Source: Thermothelomyces thermophilus ATCC 42464 (taxonomy: Eukaryota; Ascomycota; Sordariomycetes; Sordariales; Chaetomiaceae). Taken from it: 64,000 nt of DNA. The notes under the pieces are model-generated. The model did not search any database and was not told the origin of the DNA. It was given only the letters and a program-made list of their open reading frames with translations. The translations under genes and the position numbers were made by a program. The stretch spans positions 2,294,001-2,358,000 of the forward strand of contig NC_016476.1 in the NCBI RefSeq assembly GCF_000226095.1, read 5' to 3'. Shown here in pieces: positions 1 through 10,580 of the stretch; the first letter of the stretch is position 1, and each line of letters starts with the position of its first letter.

Positions 1-68
1 GACCATATGGGGCATCCACGAGCACGGAACCTCACCGGGGCAACGAGACGAACCCATCGCAACCCGCC

Positions 69-1034
69 ATGGCGACCATCACGACCATCATCGCCTTCGA
101 TCTCTACGGCACCATCCTGTCGACCGATTCGATCGCCGCCGAACTGGCCGAGGTTGCCGGCCATGACCGCGCAGGAGAGCTAGCCTCGCTCTGGCGACGC
201 TACCAGCTTGAATACACGTGGCGCATCAACAGCATGGGTGAGTTACCATCATCTCTCAAATCAGATATTCCGTCCACGCCTTCCACCCCCCCTCCCCTTC
301 CCCCTTCTCCCCTTTCTCTACCCCCTATTCTCTCATGCGTCTCTACCAACCGAAAAAGGACCAGAGAGAAAAAAAAAGAAGGAAGAAAGGAAGGAAGGAA
401 GAAAGAAAGAAAATAATATACTAATCAACCAGGCCACTACCGCCCCTTCACCACTCTCACCCTCGCCTCCCTGCGGCACGCCGTCGCCGACCTCGACCCG
501 GCCCTCGTGTCCGTCCTCACGCCGGACCGAGAGGACCGGGTGATGCGGGCGTACGACGCGCTACGTGTCTTCCCCGAGGTGCCCGCCGCCTTCCGGTCGA
601 TCCGTGATCAGGCGGAGCCAGCACCAGCACCAGCAACGGCAGCGGCGGCGAAGACTAGGGTGGAGGCGTACGTCTTCTCCAACGGCACGGCCGACATGAT
701 ATCGTCATCCCTGTCCAACGCGCCGGACCTGGCCCCGCACGCCGGCGTGCTGCGCGGGCTGGTGAGCGTGGACGAGGTGCGGGTCTACAAGCCGGACCGC
801 CGGGCGTACGAGCACCTGCTGCGGCGGGTGGGCAAGGAGGGGAGGCCCGAGGAGGTGTGGCTGGTGAGCTCGAACCCGTTCGACGTCGTGGGCGCCGTCT
901 CGGCCGGCCTGCGGGCCGCCTGGGTGGACAGGGCGGGCAGAGGGTGGACCGACCGGTTGCTGTTCGAGCCGACCATCGTTGCCCGGGGAGTTGACGAGGC
1001 GGTGCGGGAGATCATCAGGGCCGCTGCCGAGTAG
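69..1034 (+). CDS. Type II haloacid dehalogenase (HAD superfamily), 2 exons
   Basis: Exons 69..237 and 433..1034 join in frame across a 195-nt intron (GTGAGT donor, CAG acceptor) to give 256 aa, normal for L-2-haloacid dehalogenases. Seen: HAD motif 1 at residues 11-15 (DLYGT, Asp11 the expected nucleophile). After the splice the sequence reads GHYRPFTTLTLASLRHA, typical of the type II cap region. Then come SNGT (motif 2), a YKPDRRAYEHLL segment carrying the motif 3 Lys, and SSNPFDVVGA with the downstream acidic motif 4. Family knowledge: such enzymes hydrolyse short 2-haloalkanoates through an aspartyl-ester intermediate, but many fungal members have no known substrate. No signal peptide is visible, so it is probably cytosolic. 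The intron contains a purine-rich (GGAA/GAAA) tract. The gene converges with the hydrolase-like gene downstream. Confidence 0.9.
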
Positions 1035-1362
1035 CCGCACGCTCGCCCATTCATGTCGTCCGTCGTACATATACATACATACAACCATGCTTATTCGTAC
1101 TGACCCCCCCTTTTCATTATCTTCATAAAGTAAGTAGTAATAAATTCCTTGTTTCGGTCTATAGTCATAGCCATTCAAGGGAACGGGAACTGCCTCGAGA
1201 CGCATCAGAGCCCGTTCTCAACAGTCCCACCGTTGAGCCAGATAGCAAAACGATACCAGACGCCGTCACAATGCATGTTACGCACCTGTATCCGTAAGAC
1301 GTGACGGCCCCCCCTTCGCCCGGCTCCCGATCGCCTCGGCAGACCCAAAAACATCCCTCGTT
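1035..1362. other. Convergent intergenic spacer
   Basis: Short spacer between two genes that end facing each other. It holds the presumed 3' UTRs and a short ATACATAC tract near 1068-1084. No further gene is seen. Confidence 0.6.
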
Positions 1363-3349
1363 TTACATTGTCGCGTTCCTCACCACTCCGTCCTTGCCCC
1401 TGACAAGCAGAGGGGGCGTCTCCTCCGGGCTGCGTCCGTTCCGATACTGCCACAGCCGGCTCACGTCCTTGACCTTGACCCTCACCCCTTCTTGCCGCTT
1501 CCTCCTAGTCTTCCGCGGCGAGACCGCCCCGTCGCCGCTTTCCGCCCTCGCCGGCTCGGGACTCACGTCGACTACCTCGACCTGCTCCTGCTCCTCTCCA
1601 TCTGCCGCCTCACCGTCGCTCAGTTCCTCTCCCTCGCCCTCCTCCCTGCCCGTGCCGTCCCCGCCACCGCCAACAAGGACCTCGCTCTCCATGAACTCGT
1701 TCCCCTCCTCTTCCACCCCGAGGGGCACCCCGTCCGCGTTCCTCGCCAGCTCCCCGGTCGCGGGGTCCCTTCGGAGGGGGAACATGCCGTCCAGGTAGTG
1801 CTGCACCATCTGGTGGCCGCCGCGGGGGCTGGTGCGCGCAAACACGCGGCCGATGAAGCGCGGGACGAACTGGGAGGACGGCGACGAGGTGGCAAAGTGC
1901 AGGACCCCCCAGGCGGCGACGAAGTCGGTCGTGTGGGCGTAGTGCTCGATGTAGCCGATGGCGCGGTCCGGGTGGTGGGAGGGGTGCGGGCTGCTGCCGG
2001 CGGCGGCCGTGAAGAGGGCCGTGGCCGTGCCGGCACCGCTCTCCGTCTCAGTGGTCGTCGGGGTCGAGTGGCGGTTGGACGAATCGGCCGCGTCATCGAG
2101 ATCGAAGGAGGTGGAGCTAGAGCTGGATCTGGCGCCGGATCTGGAGCTGGATCTGGAACTGGAACTGGAGCCGGAACTGGAGTTGGAGCTAGAACTAGAG
2201 TTGGGCCTGGATCCCGGCTGCGGGCAACGGCGGCGGGGGACACGGGCGGCTTCCTCGCGGTTGTGCGTGAGCTGGACCGAGTCGACGCATGCCGCCGACG
2301 GGTTGAGCTTTGCCAGGTTTTGGGTACGGATGTGGCGGTGCGGGTTATTAAAGTGGTTGGCCGCGTTGCCAAAAGTGTAGACTTCGAGTTTGGAAAGCAG
2401 GTCCTGAGGGAGTTCCTGGAGGAGCCAGTCCAGGATCAGGCTGCCCTCGATGGCGCCCTGCGAGTGAAGAATGAAGATGACTTTGGAATATTGCGGGTTG
2501 TACAGCTTCTTCTTGATTATACGGTAACAGACCCGTACGTCCTTGGTGGCGTATCCCCAGTTGCGCTGGATGAGGCACTCGACAACGTCGAACAAGATGC
2601 CAGAGCTGTTATGGTGAGCATGGGACAATGGACGGCCGGATCAGATGAGGAGAGTCTCACGTTCTATTGTGGATGCCCAGGATTGGCCGCTTGAAGGAGG
2701 CGGCGAGGCGGTTGAGATTGGTCTGCATCCAATGTGACCTAGATACCTGGGTTAGTGTCCGTCTTAGTTGTTCCCCCCCCCCCCCCCCCAACCCAAACAC
2801 CTCCAACCCCCCCTCCTACGAGCGAATGCCGACTCACCCAACCGCCACCCCGTTGATGAAAATCCATTGCTCGTGGGCATGTTCTGGCAGTGCCGGCGCG
2901 TATTTGGGGTCCGAATGATACTCGACTTCCTTGCCGTTGAGCAGCATGCACAGAAGCTTGTTGACCAACAAGAAAACGCCGACGATGATGGTGGCTGTCC
3001 AAATCGGCAGCACCGCCAGAGCTGGGAGCGCTACCAGGCCGCCAAGCTGCAGTATGCACAACACAAGGTGAATCGCGATAGCCCGGATGTTCTCCTTTGT
3101 CGGCGAGAGCTCGCTCAGCTCGCCCGAGTCTGCAGGAGAGAGCGGCCACAAAATGTAAGGAATGGCCCAAGAGTACTTGAAGAAGTAGTAGACATCCCAA
3201 GCCATGAGCTTCCAAGGCATGTCGGTATAACCATAGTTGATGACGGAGCGGCCGCCTATCTGGGAGCCGAAGAAGCGTGTATTGTTGGCGGGAGCGGCCC
3301 TGGTTGGCCTCGTGGTTGGCCTCGTGGTTGGCGGAGAGGGCTGAGCCAT
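1363..3349 (-). CDS. Membrane-anchored alpha/beta-hydrolase-like protein, 3 exons
   Basis: Exons 3349..2838, 2738..2661 and 2605..1363 join in frame to 610 aa. Introns are 99 nt (CTAAC branch) and 55 nt. The N-terminus is Pro/Thr-rich with a small tandem TRPT repeat. Residues about 88-138 are strongly hydrophobic and probably form two membrane helices. A hydrolase-like core follows, with a nucleophile elbow HSQG (Ser245) after a hydrophobic strand. Plausible acid and base residues lie in HYAHTTDFV and GGHQMVQHYLDGMF. Between the elbow and these lies a Ser/Arg/Pro-rich insert; the C-terminal third is acidic. The fold (lipase/DUF676-like) is inferred from these motifs, and substrate and compartment are unknown. 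The sense strand of intron 1 contains a run of 17 G. The gene diverges from NOP9. Confidence 0.8.
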
Positions 3350-4356
3350 ACTGAGGAACGGGAAACAGCCCGAGGGACCATGACGCTGGCAGCTTTGCCC
3401 CGGTGGTTGATGGCCGGGATGGGGGGGGGACTACTTAAAGAAAGGCCGGGATCGGAAGCTGGATGGGCGATGTTGACCACTGGAGGGTCCGTTGATCCTG
3501 TTCACACATGGCGGTCCCGGACTGGGGTGTCAGCAGGATGGCTGGGGAGGCTTGGCAGTTCTGAGGCCCCGAAGTGGTTGCCTGGAACCGTTGTGCGATT
3601 GGCGCTTTGGGGAGATCGCCCGCAGGGCTGAGGGGCGCTAACCGCAACCGGCGCCCAGTGGCTACGGAGCAGTGTTTGAACCTTATAGTACATACGATAC
3701 AGAGGAGTCAGTGTATCTGTGAAACACGGAGAGCGGAATCCATACATTTTTGCGGCAGTCGCACTGCGGCAAGTTTGTCTGTGCCAACAAATATTTTCGT
3801 ACCCGTAGTGTATCGTATGCTTGGCTCACATAGGTAACAACAGAATGGATAACGGCGCCTGAGACAGGGGCGGGCAGTCAGGTGTGTGGCCGTAGTGCAT
3901 GTATGTATGTACATACATACATACCTCCATAATCTGGGCGAAAACCGGGAAATGCGCGCATGGGCAGGTGTGCCGCGATTCTTGGGTCGTTCAGGCCTGA
4001 AGGCCAGGAGGCACCGTGTCATGTGAAACTGCTGTGGTCCGCCATCCGGGACGACGGAGCAATTGCTGGCATTTTCATCAATGTGCGCGAGGCTTTGCTA
4101 AATAATGTGACTACGAGTCGCCGATCAGCGAATATTATGTGTAGTTGTGTGCACGAGGTAAATTACATCCGTAGGTACTTTGCCCGAGCGCGGTGTATGC
4201 AACGCAATCGTAAAGACCCTGGGTTAGGGTTCGATTCCCAATCGAGAACTACCCGAGCGATAAGATAAACTTTTTCTACAAGCGCTTTTTCATACAATTC
4301 CACGGTCTCGATTGTCCAGGTACCTCCCTACGAAGGCGGTTCGCCGACACAACACC
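3350..4356. promoter_or_regulatory. Divergent promoter region between the hydrolase-like gene and NOP9
   Basis: About 1 kb separates the two start codons, so both promoters should lie here. It contains the 20-bp perfect palindrome at 3901-3920 and an isolated pol III B-box-like sequence near 4227. No TATA box can be assigned with confidence. Confidence 0.5.
3901..3920. repeat. 20-bp perfect palindrome built on the TGTATGTACATACA core
   Basis: GTATGTATGTACATACATAC equals its own reverse complement, and a further ATAC unit follows it. The inner 14 bp (3904-3917) are identical to the palindromes at 11794 and 54697. Confidence 0.9.
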
Positions 4357-6939
4357 ATGGGCAAGAATAGGAAATCTAAGCGGCAGCTGATCCGTGACGA
4401 GAAGCGGGCCAAAAAGCGCGGACGCGAGCTCGCCGAGGAGGAAGAGCGCTCCGCCAAACGACAGCGCCAGCACGACGCCGACGGTCAACAGGAACTCTCC
4501 AACGACGACCTCTTCACTTACGACCCGAACGCCGATTACATCCCCTTTGACGAGGAAGAGGACGGCAACGATGCAGCAGGATACAATGCGTCCGCAGCCC
4601 ATCCCCGCGCCCGTGGCGGCAACTTTGAGCGCGAGTTCTTCGGCATGCTGGGCGAGCAGGAGCAGGAGTACTTCCGCCACGCCGACGAGCTGCTCGAGCT
4701 GAACGACTTCCCCTCCGCCGAGGAGCGCCACATCTTTTTGCAGAACGTCTACCGCGAGGCCCGTGGCAAGGAGCTCAAGCTCGCCAGCAGCCAGTCGTGC
4801 TCGCGCCTCATGGAACGCCTCATCCTCTTATCCACCCCCCGCCAGAAGAAGCGCTTGTTCGGCGCCTTTGCCGGCCACTTCATGACCCTCGTCACCCACC
4901 GCTTTGCCAGCCACTGCTGCGAGAAGCTCTTTCTGATGAGCGCCCCCGTCGTCACGGCCGAGCTGAGCGGGGAGGCCGACAAGGATGTCGAGATGGGGGA
5001 CGCGGACGATGACGAACCAATGGCGCCCGAGATTGCCGAGGCCGTGAAGACGTCGATGGAGGATTTGTTCATGCTGACACTGGATGAACTCGAAGAGCAT
5101 CTCTCGTTTCTGCTGTCGGATCGGTACGGCTCCCATGCGCTGCGAGTCTTGCTCGTGGTGCTCTCGGGGAGGCCGCTTGCCCAGGCCGGCACCAAGTCGC
5201 TACTTCAGGGCAAGAGCAAGGAGTACGTGACGGTGGAGGGCGCCTCGGCCGTGACGAGTGCTCTTAATACGCAGACGAGGGCGGTCCCGTCGTCTTTCAC
5301 GATGGCGATAGAGAAGATCATCAGCGACTCCACGGCTAGCATGGATTCGACGGCGCTGAGGGTGCTCGCCAAGCACCCTACCGGCAACCCGACCCTGCAG
5401 TTGTTGCTAGACTTGGAGCTGTCGCTCTCAAAATCGAAGAAGTCAAAAAAGGAAGAAGGGAGTGGCAATGCTGCCGAAGGCGAGGGCAGCGTGGTGTCTC
5501 TACTCGAGAGGCTCGTCCCCGGCGCTCCCGCCTCGTTCAGCGACGAGAAGTCGCAGGCGTGCGAATTTGTCAACAGCATGCTATACGATCCTATCGGGTC
5601 GCGCCTCCTCGAGACCCTGATTTCTCACTGCCCAGGCAAAGTCTTCAAGGGTTTGCAGGCCAACATCTTCGCCCCGCGCATCCAGAGCCTGCTGCGGAAC
5701 GATATCGCCTCGTATCCCGCCATCAAGGTGCTCAACCGGCTGAACAAGGAAGACCTCGCCAATGCAGTCCAGAAAGCGCTTCCGGAAATTCCGTCCTTTG
5801 TCGAAAAGGGCCGCTTCAACGTGATCAAGACTCTCTTCGAGCGCTGCAACGTGCGCGGTGCCACCGCCGAACTCGGTAGTCTCCTCCAAGCCCTCACGGC
5901 AGCATGCGGCGGCAACTGGAAGCACATTGTCCCGAAGCTCTGCCTCCTCTCCGAACCTGAACAGGAGCCCGAGACCAAGGAGAAGAAGTTCCAGACGCCA
6001 GAAGCCAAGAGCAAAGCTGCGCTCATCTCCCACGGCAGCCAGGTCGCCACCGCGCTCCTCGACATCCCGGGCCAGCCTTCGAAAGCGATCCAGAACTCCC
6101 TTCTCGCCCTCTCGCCCGACCAACTCCTCCGCATGGCCACCACCTCCCCTTCGACAGCGGCCATTCTCACCAAGGCCCTCGCTACTCCGGCCCAGATTCC
6201 ACATTTCCACAAGCTCCTTGTCGCCGCCCTACTCCCCAACATCTTCACCCTCGCCACCTCCCAGCACGGCAACGGCATCGTCACCGAGATCATTTCGACC
6301 CCGTCCAAGGGCGGCGGCGGTACTAGCTCGGAGGGGGCCGTGGTCGTGCCTTTCCACCTCAAGGAGAACATCATGGCACAACTGGAGCGCCAGGAGCGCG
6401 CGCTGCGCGAGACGTGGCTCGGGCGAAACGTCTGGCGCGCGTGGCGCGGCGACCTGTGGAGCCATCGGCGGCACGACTGGGTGCGCTGGGCCAAGGAGAC
6501 GGACCCGGAGGGGGAGAGGGTCGCGGGCATGCCGAAGGTGTCCAAGCCGGGGGATGGTGAGGAAGAAGGAAAGGGGAAAGGGAAGGCTGGGAAGGCGGCG
6601 GCAAAGGGGCCGGTGAGCGGGGGGAAGAAGAGTACAAGCGTCAACGGGGTGGCGGCTGGAAAGGGTGTCGGGCAAGAGCTCGGGACGAAAAGAAAGACCG
6701 AACCGAAAGCGGAAGGCAAGGTCGACAAAAAGGGGAACGAGAAGAAAGGGGGAAAGGAGGAAGAGGGAAAGGAGAAGCGAGGGAAAAAGGAGGGAGAGGG
6801 CAAGGAGAAACGAGACAAAAAGGAGGGAAAGGCCACAAATGGCGAGAACGCTGACGAAGATGTAAAAAAGGAGAAGAAGAAAAAGAAAAAGAAAGGCCTG
6901 GGAAAGGAAGGGGTGGAAGGCGAGGTAAAGGCGGCCTAG
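4357..6939 (+). CDS. NOP9: Nop9, Pumilio-repeat nucleolar 18S rRNA maturation factor
   Basis: Single exon, 860 aa. The frame is open from 4312, but the ATG at 4357 (AACACCATGG, giving MGKNRKSKR) fits Nop9 N-termini. Seen: a basic N-terminus, then Pumilio-like helical repeats with motifs such as HRFASHCCEKLF, DRYGSHALRVLL, DPIGSRLLETLI and HGNGIVTEII. The family signature RNVWRAWRGDLWSHRRHDW follows near residue 690. The last roughly 150 residues are a Lys/Glu/Gly-rich tail ending in KKKKKKK. Known of the family: Nop9 binds the 3' end of 18S rRNA/ITS1 in the nucleolus and holds back Nob1 cleavage during 40S assembly. The tail is probably a disordered nucleolar-localisation region. Length is somewhat above yeast Nop9 because of that tail. 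Confidence 0.95.
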   Translation: MGKNRKSKRQLIRDEKRAKKRGRELAEEEERSAKRQRQHDADGQQELSNDDLFTYDPNADYIPFDEEEDGNDAAGYNASAAHPRARGGNFEREFFGMLGEQEQEYFRHADELLELNDFPSAEERHIFLQNVYREARGKELKLASSQSCSRLMERLILLSTPRQKKRLFGAFAGHFMTLVTHRFASHCCEKLFLMSAPVVTAELSGEADKDVEMGDADDDEPMAPEIAEAVKTSMEDLFMLTLDELEEHLSFLLSDRYGSHALRVLLVVLSGRPLAQAGTKSLLQGKSKEYVTVEGASAVTSALNTQTRAVPSSFTMAIEKIISDSTASMDSTALRVLAKHPTGNPTLQLLLDLELSLSKSKKSKKEEGSGNAAEGEGSVVSLLERLVPGAPASFSDEKSQACEFVNSMLYDPIGSRLLETLISHCPGKVFKGLQANIFAPRIQSLLRNDIASYPAIKVLNRLNKEDLANAVQKALPEIPSFVEKGRFNVIKTLFERCNVRGATAELGSLLQALTAACGGNWKHIVPKLCLLSEPEQEPETKEKKFQTPEAKSKAALISHGSQVATALLDIPGQPSKAIQNSLLALSPDQLLRMATTSPSTAAILTKALATPAQIPHFHKLLVAALLPNIFTLATSQHGNGIVTEIISTPSKGGGGTSSEGAVVVPFHLKENIMAQLERQERALRETWLGRNVWRAWRGDLWSHRRHDWVRWAKETDPEGERVAGMPKVSKPGDGEEEGKGKGKAGKAAAKGPVSGGKKSTSVNGVAAGKGVGQELGTKRKTEPKAEGKVDKKGNEKKGGKEEEGKEKRGKKEGEGKEKRDKKEGKATNGENADEDVKKEKKKKKKKGLGKEGVEGEVKAA

Positions 6940-7666
6940 ACGCTCGATATGAGCCATGACTTGGTTCCCAGATAGTAAGGGCATGATACCCAGAGTGCGC
7001 CCTGAAAGAAACATTGGCTCGGCCATCTCCCTGTCGCCCGTCGCCCGTCGCTTTCACGGGTCAAGCACGGCACCTTGCATACCGGAAGGTGACCCGGAGT
7101 GACCCAGTCCATCTTTACACGCATCCGCCTGGGTGTTGTGAGATGTAATTCTGTGGTTCCCTTTTCGACAGCCAACAAGGTTATGTTGGAAATCCTTTCG
7201 GCTCTTTGACTCTTCACGCATCCTGCTTCCCGGGCCGTGCGGCATCCATCGCTTTGGCCAGGAATCAACGCGCCTCAAAGGTGGGATTAGGAGCTGGTTG
7301 GCTTGCTCTCTGATGGCTCAGCGTGTTTTTCCCTGACAGCAAAGACATGACAGTTCTTTGGCTGCTTGCGGATGGGTTTCGAAGGTTAATAGGTTTGTTA
7401 TTGTCATCGTTAGCAGTGAGAGGTGGTATATGAGCTACCGAAGTCCAGCCTCAGGTAGCAACCACAGACCTGTGTAATGAGTTCCAATGTTTTCCACAGA
7501 TGCCAGAGTTCCCTCCATGACCCCCCCGGGTAATCGAGAGCCTTGGTCTGCCCTGCTCCTTTCCCGACAATATTTGCCCAGTGGTCACCGATACGCTGTT
7601 AATTCCTTCCCCACCCCCCTCCCCCGGGCCCGTTTACATTCGCCTCCCCGCCGCGGGTGACCGAGG
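6940..7666. other. Intergenic DNA downstream of NOP9
   Basis: Presumed 3' UTR of NOP9 and spacer. No open frame with recognisable content and no RNA gene is seen. Confidence 0.5.
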
Positions 7667-8036
7667 ATGCCTCGGTCAGGTTACGATATTAGCGGGTTCG
7701 GCAGCTGGGCCGTCTCTCAACGGCTGGAGAGCGACACCAAGACGACCAAGCAGCAGCATGGCGGCGATACTACTGCTACTGGTACCGACACTTCTGGCGG
7801 CAGTGGCGGTAGAGAGGACAACAAGAGGAGAAAAGGTCCGCCCAAGCTGCGGAGGACAGCCGTGGTATGTTCGCTTTACCGCCGTCGATGTTGACGTTTT
7901 CGCTCTGGAAGGGGAAGGGGGGACGGGTTTCGTAGGTCGTTTGGCCATGAGAGTTGGCTTTTGCTAACCAGAGATGCGTGTGCGTTTGTAGCGAGGTAAA
8001 CCAAAGGTTAAGGAGCCAACGGGCCTAGCCCAGTAG
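7667..8036 (+). CDS. Candidate small two-exon gene, 80 aa, unknown
   Basis: Tentative model with exons 7667..7864 and 7992..8036. The 127-nt intron has textbook signals: GTATGT donor, GCTAAC branch point at 7963-7968 and TAG acceptor. Splicing keeps the frame and reaches a stop after 14 more codons. The product has a Gly/Thr/Ser-rich middle and a basic end (DNKRRKGPPKLRR, then RGKPKVKEP), suggesting a nucleic-acid-binding or disordered protein. I do not recognise it. A competing reading from about 7758 in another frame starts with a hydrophobic MAAILLLLVPTLLAAV, like a signal peptide. The intron signals are the main support. Transcription is unproven. Confidence 0.35.
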
Positions 8037-9002
8037 GGGAAAGAATAGGTTCTCGAGAAAAAAGGCCTGGCAACACGGGCAGGTTGGGAACGCTTTACTG
8101 AGATCCTGATGTTAGGGGAGCCTCGTTCCTCCTTTCCTCAGAACTGGTTTTTTTTCTTTTTTGAAATCGTCACTTTACGCTTTTTCAGAGACTATACCAT
8201 CGATATCAAGGCTAGGCAAGGTGTGAAGAAGAAAGAACGATTTGAGGGTGAGGGTGGTGCAGGGGTCGCGAGCCATAGTCTGAACAGCCTGAGAGAAGAG
8301 GTCAGAGCACATGAGGACAAGATAAGCAAGCAAGAAGGTGCGCGGTCCCAATACCTGGAACCTAATGACCCAAAGGTAGAAAACGGAAGGAGCCTAAGGA
8401 TGCCATCCGGGAGAGGAAAGAGGAACACATACCCGGCCCCCCGCCGTCACATCGGCCTAAAAGAAGGGGTTGATCGTGACGTCGACCAACGCGATGATGA
8501 ATCACTAATGCTGTGTGATGGCTTGGACATTTATAAGCTTGTCTGCCCTCTTACTACCTACTTGGGAATTGCTAGGCACTTCACCTGTGCTTCTCCTTTT
8601 CAAGCGAAAACATTCAGTCTCCCTAACCCCCCAGCTTGTCATTGACTCATTGCGCATTCGACCGAATGCGATAGTCATCCGCGGAAGTAGCTACGGACGC
8701 CTCGCTCCTGACAAGTACGATAACGAGATCGAACAGGGCCACTCTGACCCAAGATGCAGCGCCAGCAGGAGAAAATCCGCATCCAACCGTCACAGGAACA
8801 AGAAAACAAAAATAAACTCCGTCGCCTATCTTTCCCCGTTCCCATATCACATTTTGGAGAAAAACCATTCTAAGTCTTCAGAACACCCAAAGGAAGATGA
8901 TTCAGATAATGCCGCCCGTTCCATCATTAAGTGATGATCACTTCATCCAGTAAATCATCATCGGACTAATAAAAGAGAAGAGAAGAAAACGGAGAAAAAA
9001 TA
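8037..9002. other. Intergenic DNA, no gene recognised
   Basis: Several frames are open by chance and none has family features. The 3' UTR of the minus-strand gene ending at 9003 lies at its right end. Confidence 0.5.
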
Positions 9003-9317
9003 TCACACCTCGACGCCCAGGGGCGCAGGCGCGTCCCCGTCGAGATTAATCCAGTCCGCCCACGGCTCGCCGGGCGCTCCCGCGTCGAACCCGTCGACGG
9101 GCACCGACCCCGACCCCGACCCGGCGGCGACACCCGACCCTGACGCCAGGATACCGGGGTCGATCAGCGCGTCGGACGGCTCCTCCTCCCCGATCGAGGC
9201 CTGCTCGAATGCGGGGAAGAACTGGAACTGCTCCAGCGCCGAGGGCAGCGACAGGCTCCGGCTCTGGCTCTGCCACCCCGCTTGGGCCGGGGCGGAGGCG
9301 GTGGTGGTAGTAGTGGT

Positions 9318-9352
<35 letters not shown>

Positions 9353-10580
9353 GGGTAGTAGCAGTGGTGGTGGTGGTGGTAGTGGCGGTCAAGCCGCCGC
9401 GGCCGCCCGCGGCCGTGGCGCCTGGGCCGTGGTCGCCGCTACTGTACCACAGCGGATCGTCGGCTCCCAGCCCCGCCGGCACCGTCTCCGCCGAATAACC
9501 GAGGGTGCCGAAACAACAAGACAGCGCCGCGGCCGCGCCGTCGTGACTGTCGAGGTCACCGCCGGCGCCGGTGGTCGCGACTTGTTGGAGATAGCCGCTC
9601 GCGAGGCCCAGGCCGACGGTCGCTTGCTGCGCGGCGGCCGAGAAGGCGCTGCCAGGCCGGGAAGAGGAGGAGGACAACAACGACGAGTGCTGGTTCTCGA
9701 GAAGGAGAGGAGACATGGAGCCGGACTTGGCGGTGGGGGATCCGGCCGCTTCACCGTTGCCGCAGGCAGCTGGTGGGAGCGGGTAGGAGACTGGTGGGGT
9801 GAGGAGGGCCGGGGAGTAGGAGCACGAGGGGGAAGAGGTTGGTGCCGCTGTTGGTGGTGTCGTCGTCGTCGTCGTCGTCGTCGTCATCGCCGTATTGGAG
9901 AAAGTGGCCGGAACTGGTACGGGTATCTGTACCGAGCTATTTTGGTGATGTTGGTGTTGTTGCTGCTGCTGCTGGAACCGGGGGACGTACCGGCCCGGGT
10001 GGGCCTGTGCCTGCGGGCCCAAGGAAGGCTGCGAATAACTGTATCGGTGTGTTGTCTGATGTTGCCTCGACCATTGCGAGGAGAGTTGGACGTGGGGAAA
10101 GTGTTTGGCGAACAAGGCGTCGATCTCGGCGTAGCGGTCGGCAGCGCGGCTGGGCGACTGCACGTAGGGGTTGGAGAGGCTGGAAGCGGTAGTGCTGGTG
10201 GTAGCGGGCATGCTGAAGCGGCGAGAGGCATGATCATCATCTTCGCTCTCGTACTGCTCGTCGCCAATGACGGCTTCGCGCGTGATCTTGAGGCCTCGGC
10301 CGGTCCGCTTCCGGCGACACTCGGAGGCCTTCAGGGCGGACCGGATCCGGTGCTCGATGTCGCGGTCGGCCCTGCGCGAGGCCGCAATGTACGCTCTCTC
10401 CTGGTTTTCCTCGTGTGTTCGTTGGGTCTGTGAGAGGCGGCTTGTCAGTGGGGATGGACGTGGGCCAAATGGCAAGGAGCTGGGAAGAGAAGAGGAGCAG
10501 GATGTGTTTCTTACCTTCTTGAGGGGCAAATTTACCACATCATTCGCGTCAGATGAAGGCGAGAGACGCTTCGTGGGCAT
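9003..10580 (-). CDS. Uncharacterised fungal protein with conserved basic motif and low-complexity C-terminus, 2 exons
   Basis: Exons 10580..10515 and 10427..9003 give 496 aa. The 87-nt intron (GTAAGA donor, CACAG acceptor) is a multiple of three without a stop, so retention would also translate. The ATG at 10580 gives MPTKRLSPSS and spliced exon 1 codes 22 aa. Next comes the only well-ordered part: RTHEENQERAYIAASRRADR, continuing basic to about residue 75 and ending in an acidic EDDD stretch. I recall similar sequences in many filamentous ascomycetes without a function, so treat this as a fungal-specific family. The remainder is low-complexity: poly-Gln, long Thr runs, poly-Ala, Gly/Ser. 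A transcription-related role is possible from composition only. The C-terminus is acidic/aromatic (WADWINLDGD). Confidence 0.8.

Noticed and set aside
1492-2694. 400-aa open frame on the plus strand opposite the hydrolase-like gene
   Set aside because: It mirrors a GC-rich coding exon, is full of Gly/Arg/Val low complexity and crosses intron sequences of the opposite gene. A codon-bias shadow.
4175-4252. tRNA-like sequence with a perfect B-box GGTTCGATTCC
   Set aside because: The T stem has a mismatch, and the 3' strand TCGAGAA has no matching 5' acceptor strand at the right distance upstream. At best it is a decayed tRNA or an isolated B-box.
5625-6836. 403-aa open frame on the minus strand opposite NOP9
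   Set aside because: Ser/Phe/Pro-rich complement of the Lys-rich NOP9 tail, without domain features.
9282-10433. 383-aa open frame on the plus strand opposite the low-complexity protein
   Set aside because: Gly/Arg/Ser runs that are only the complement of triplet repeats.
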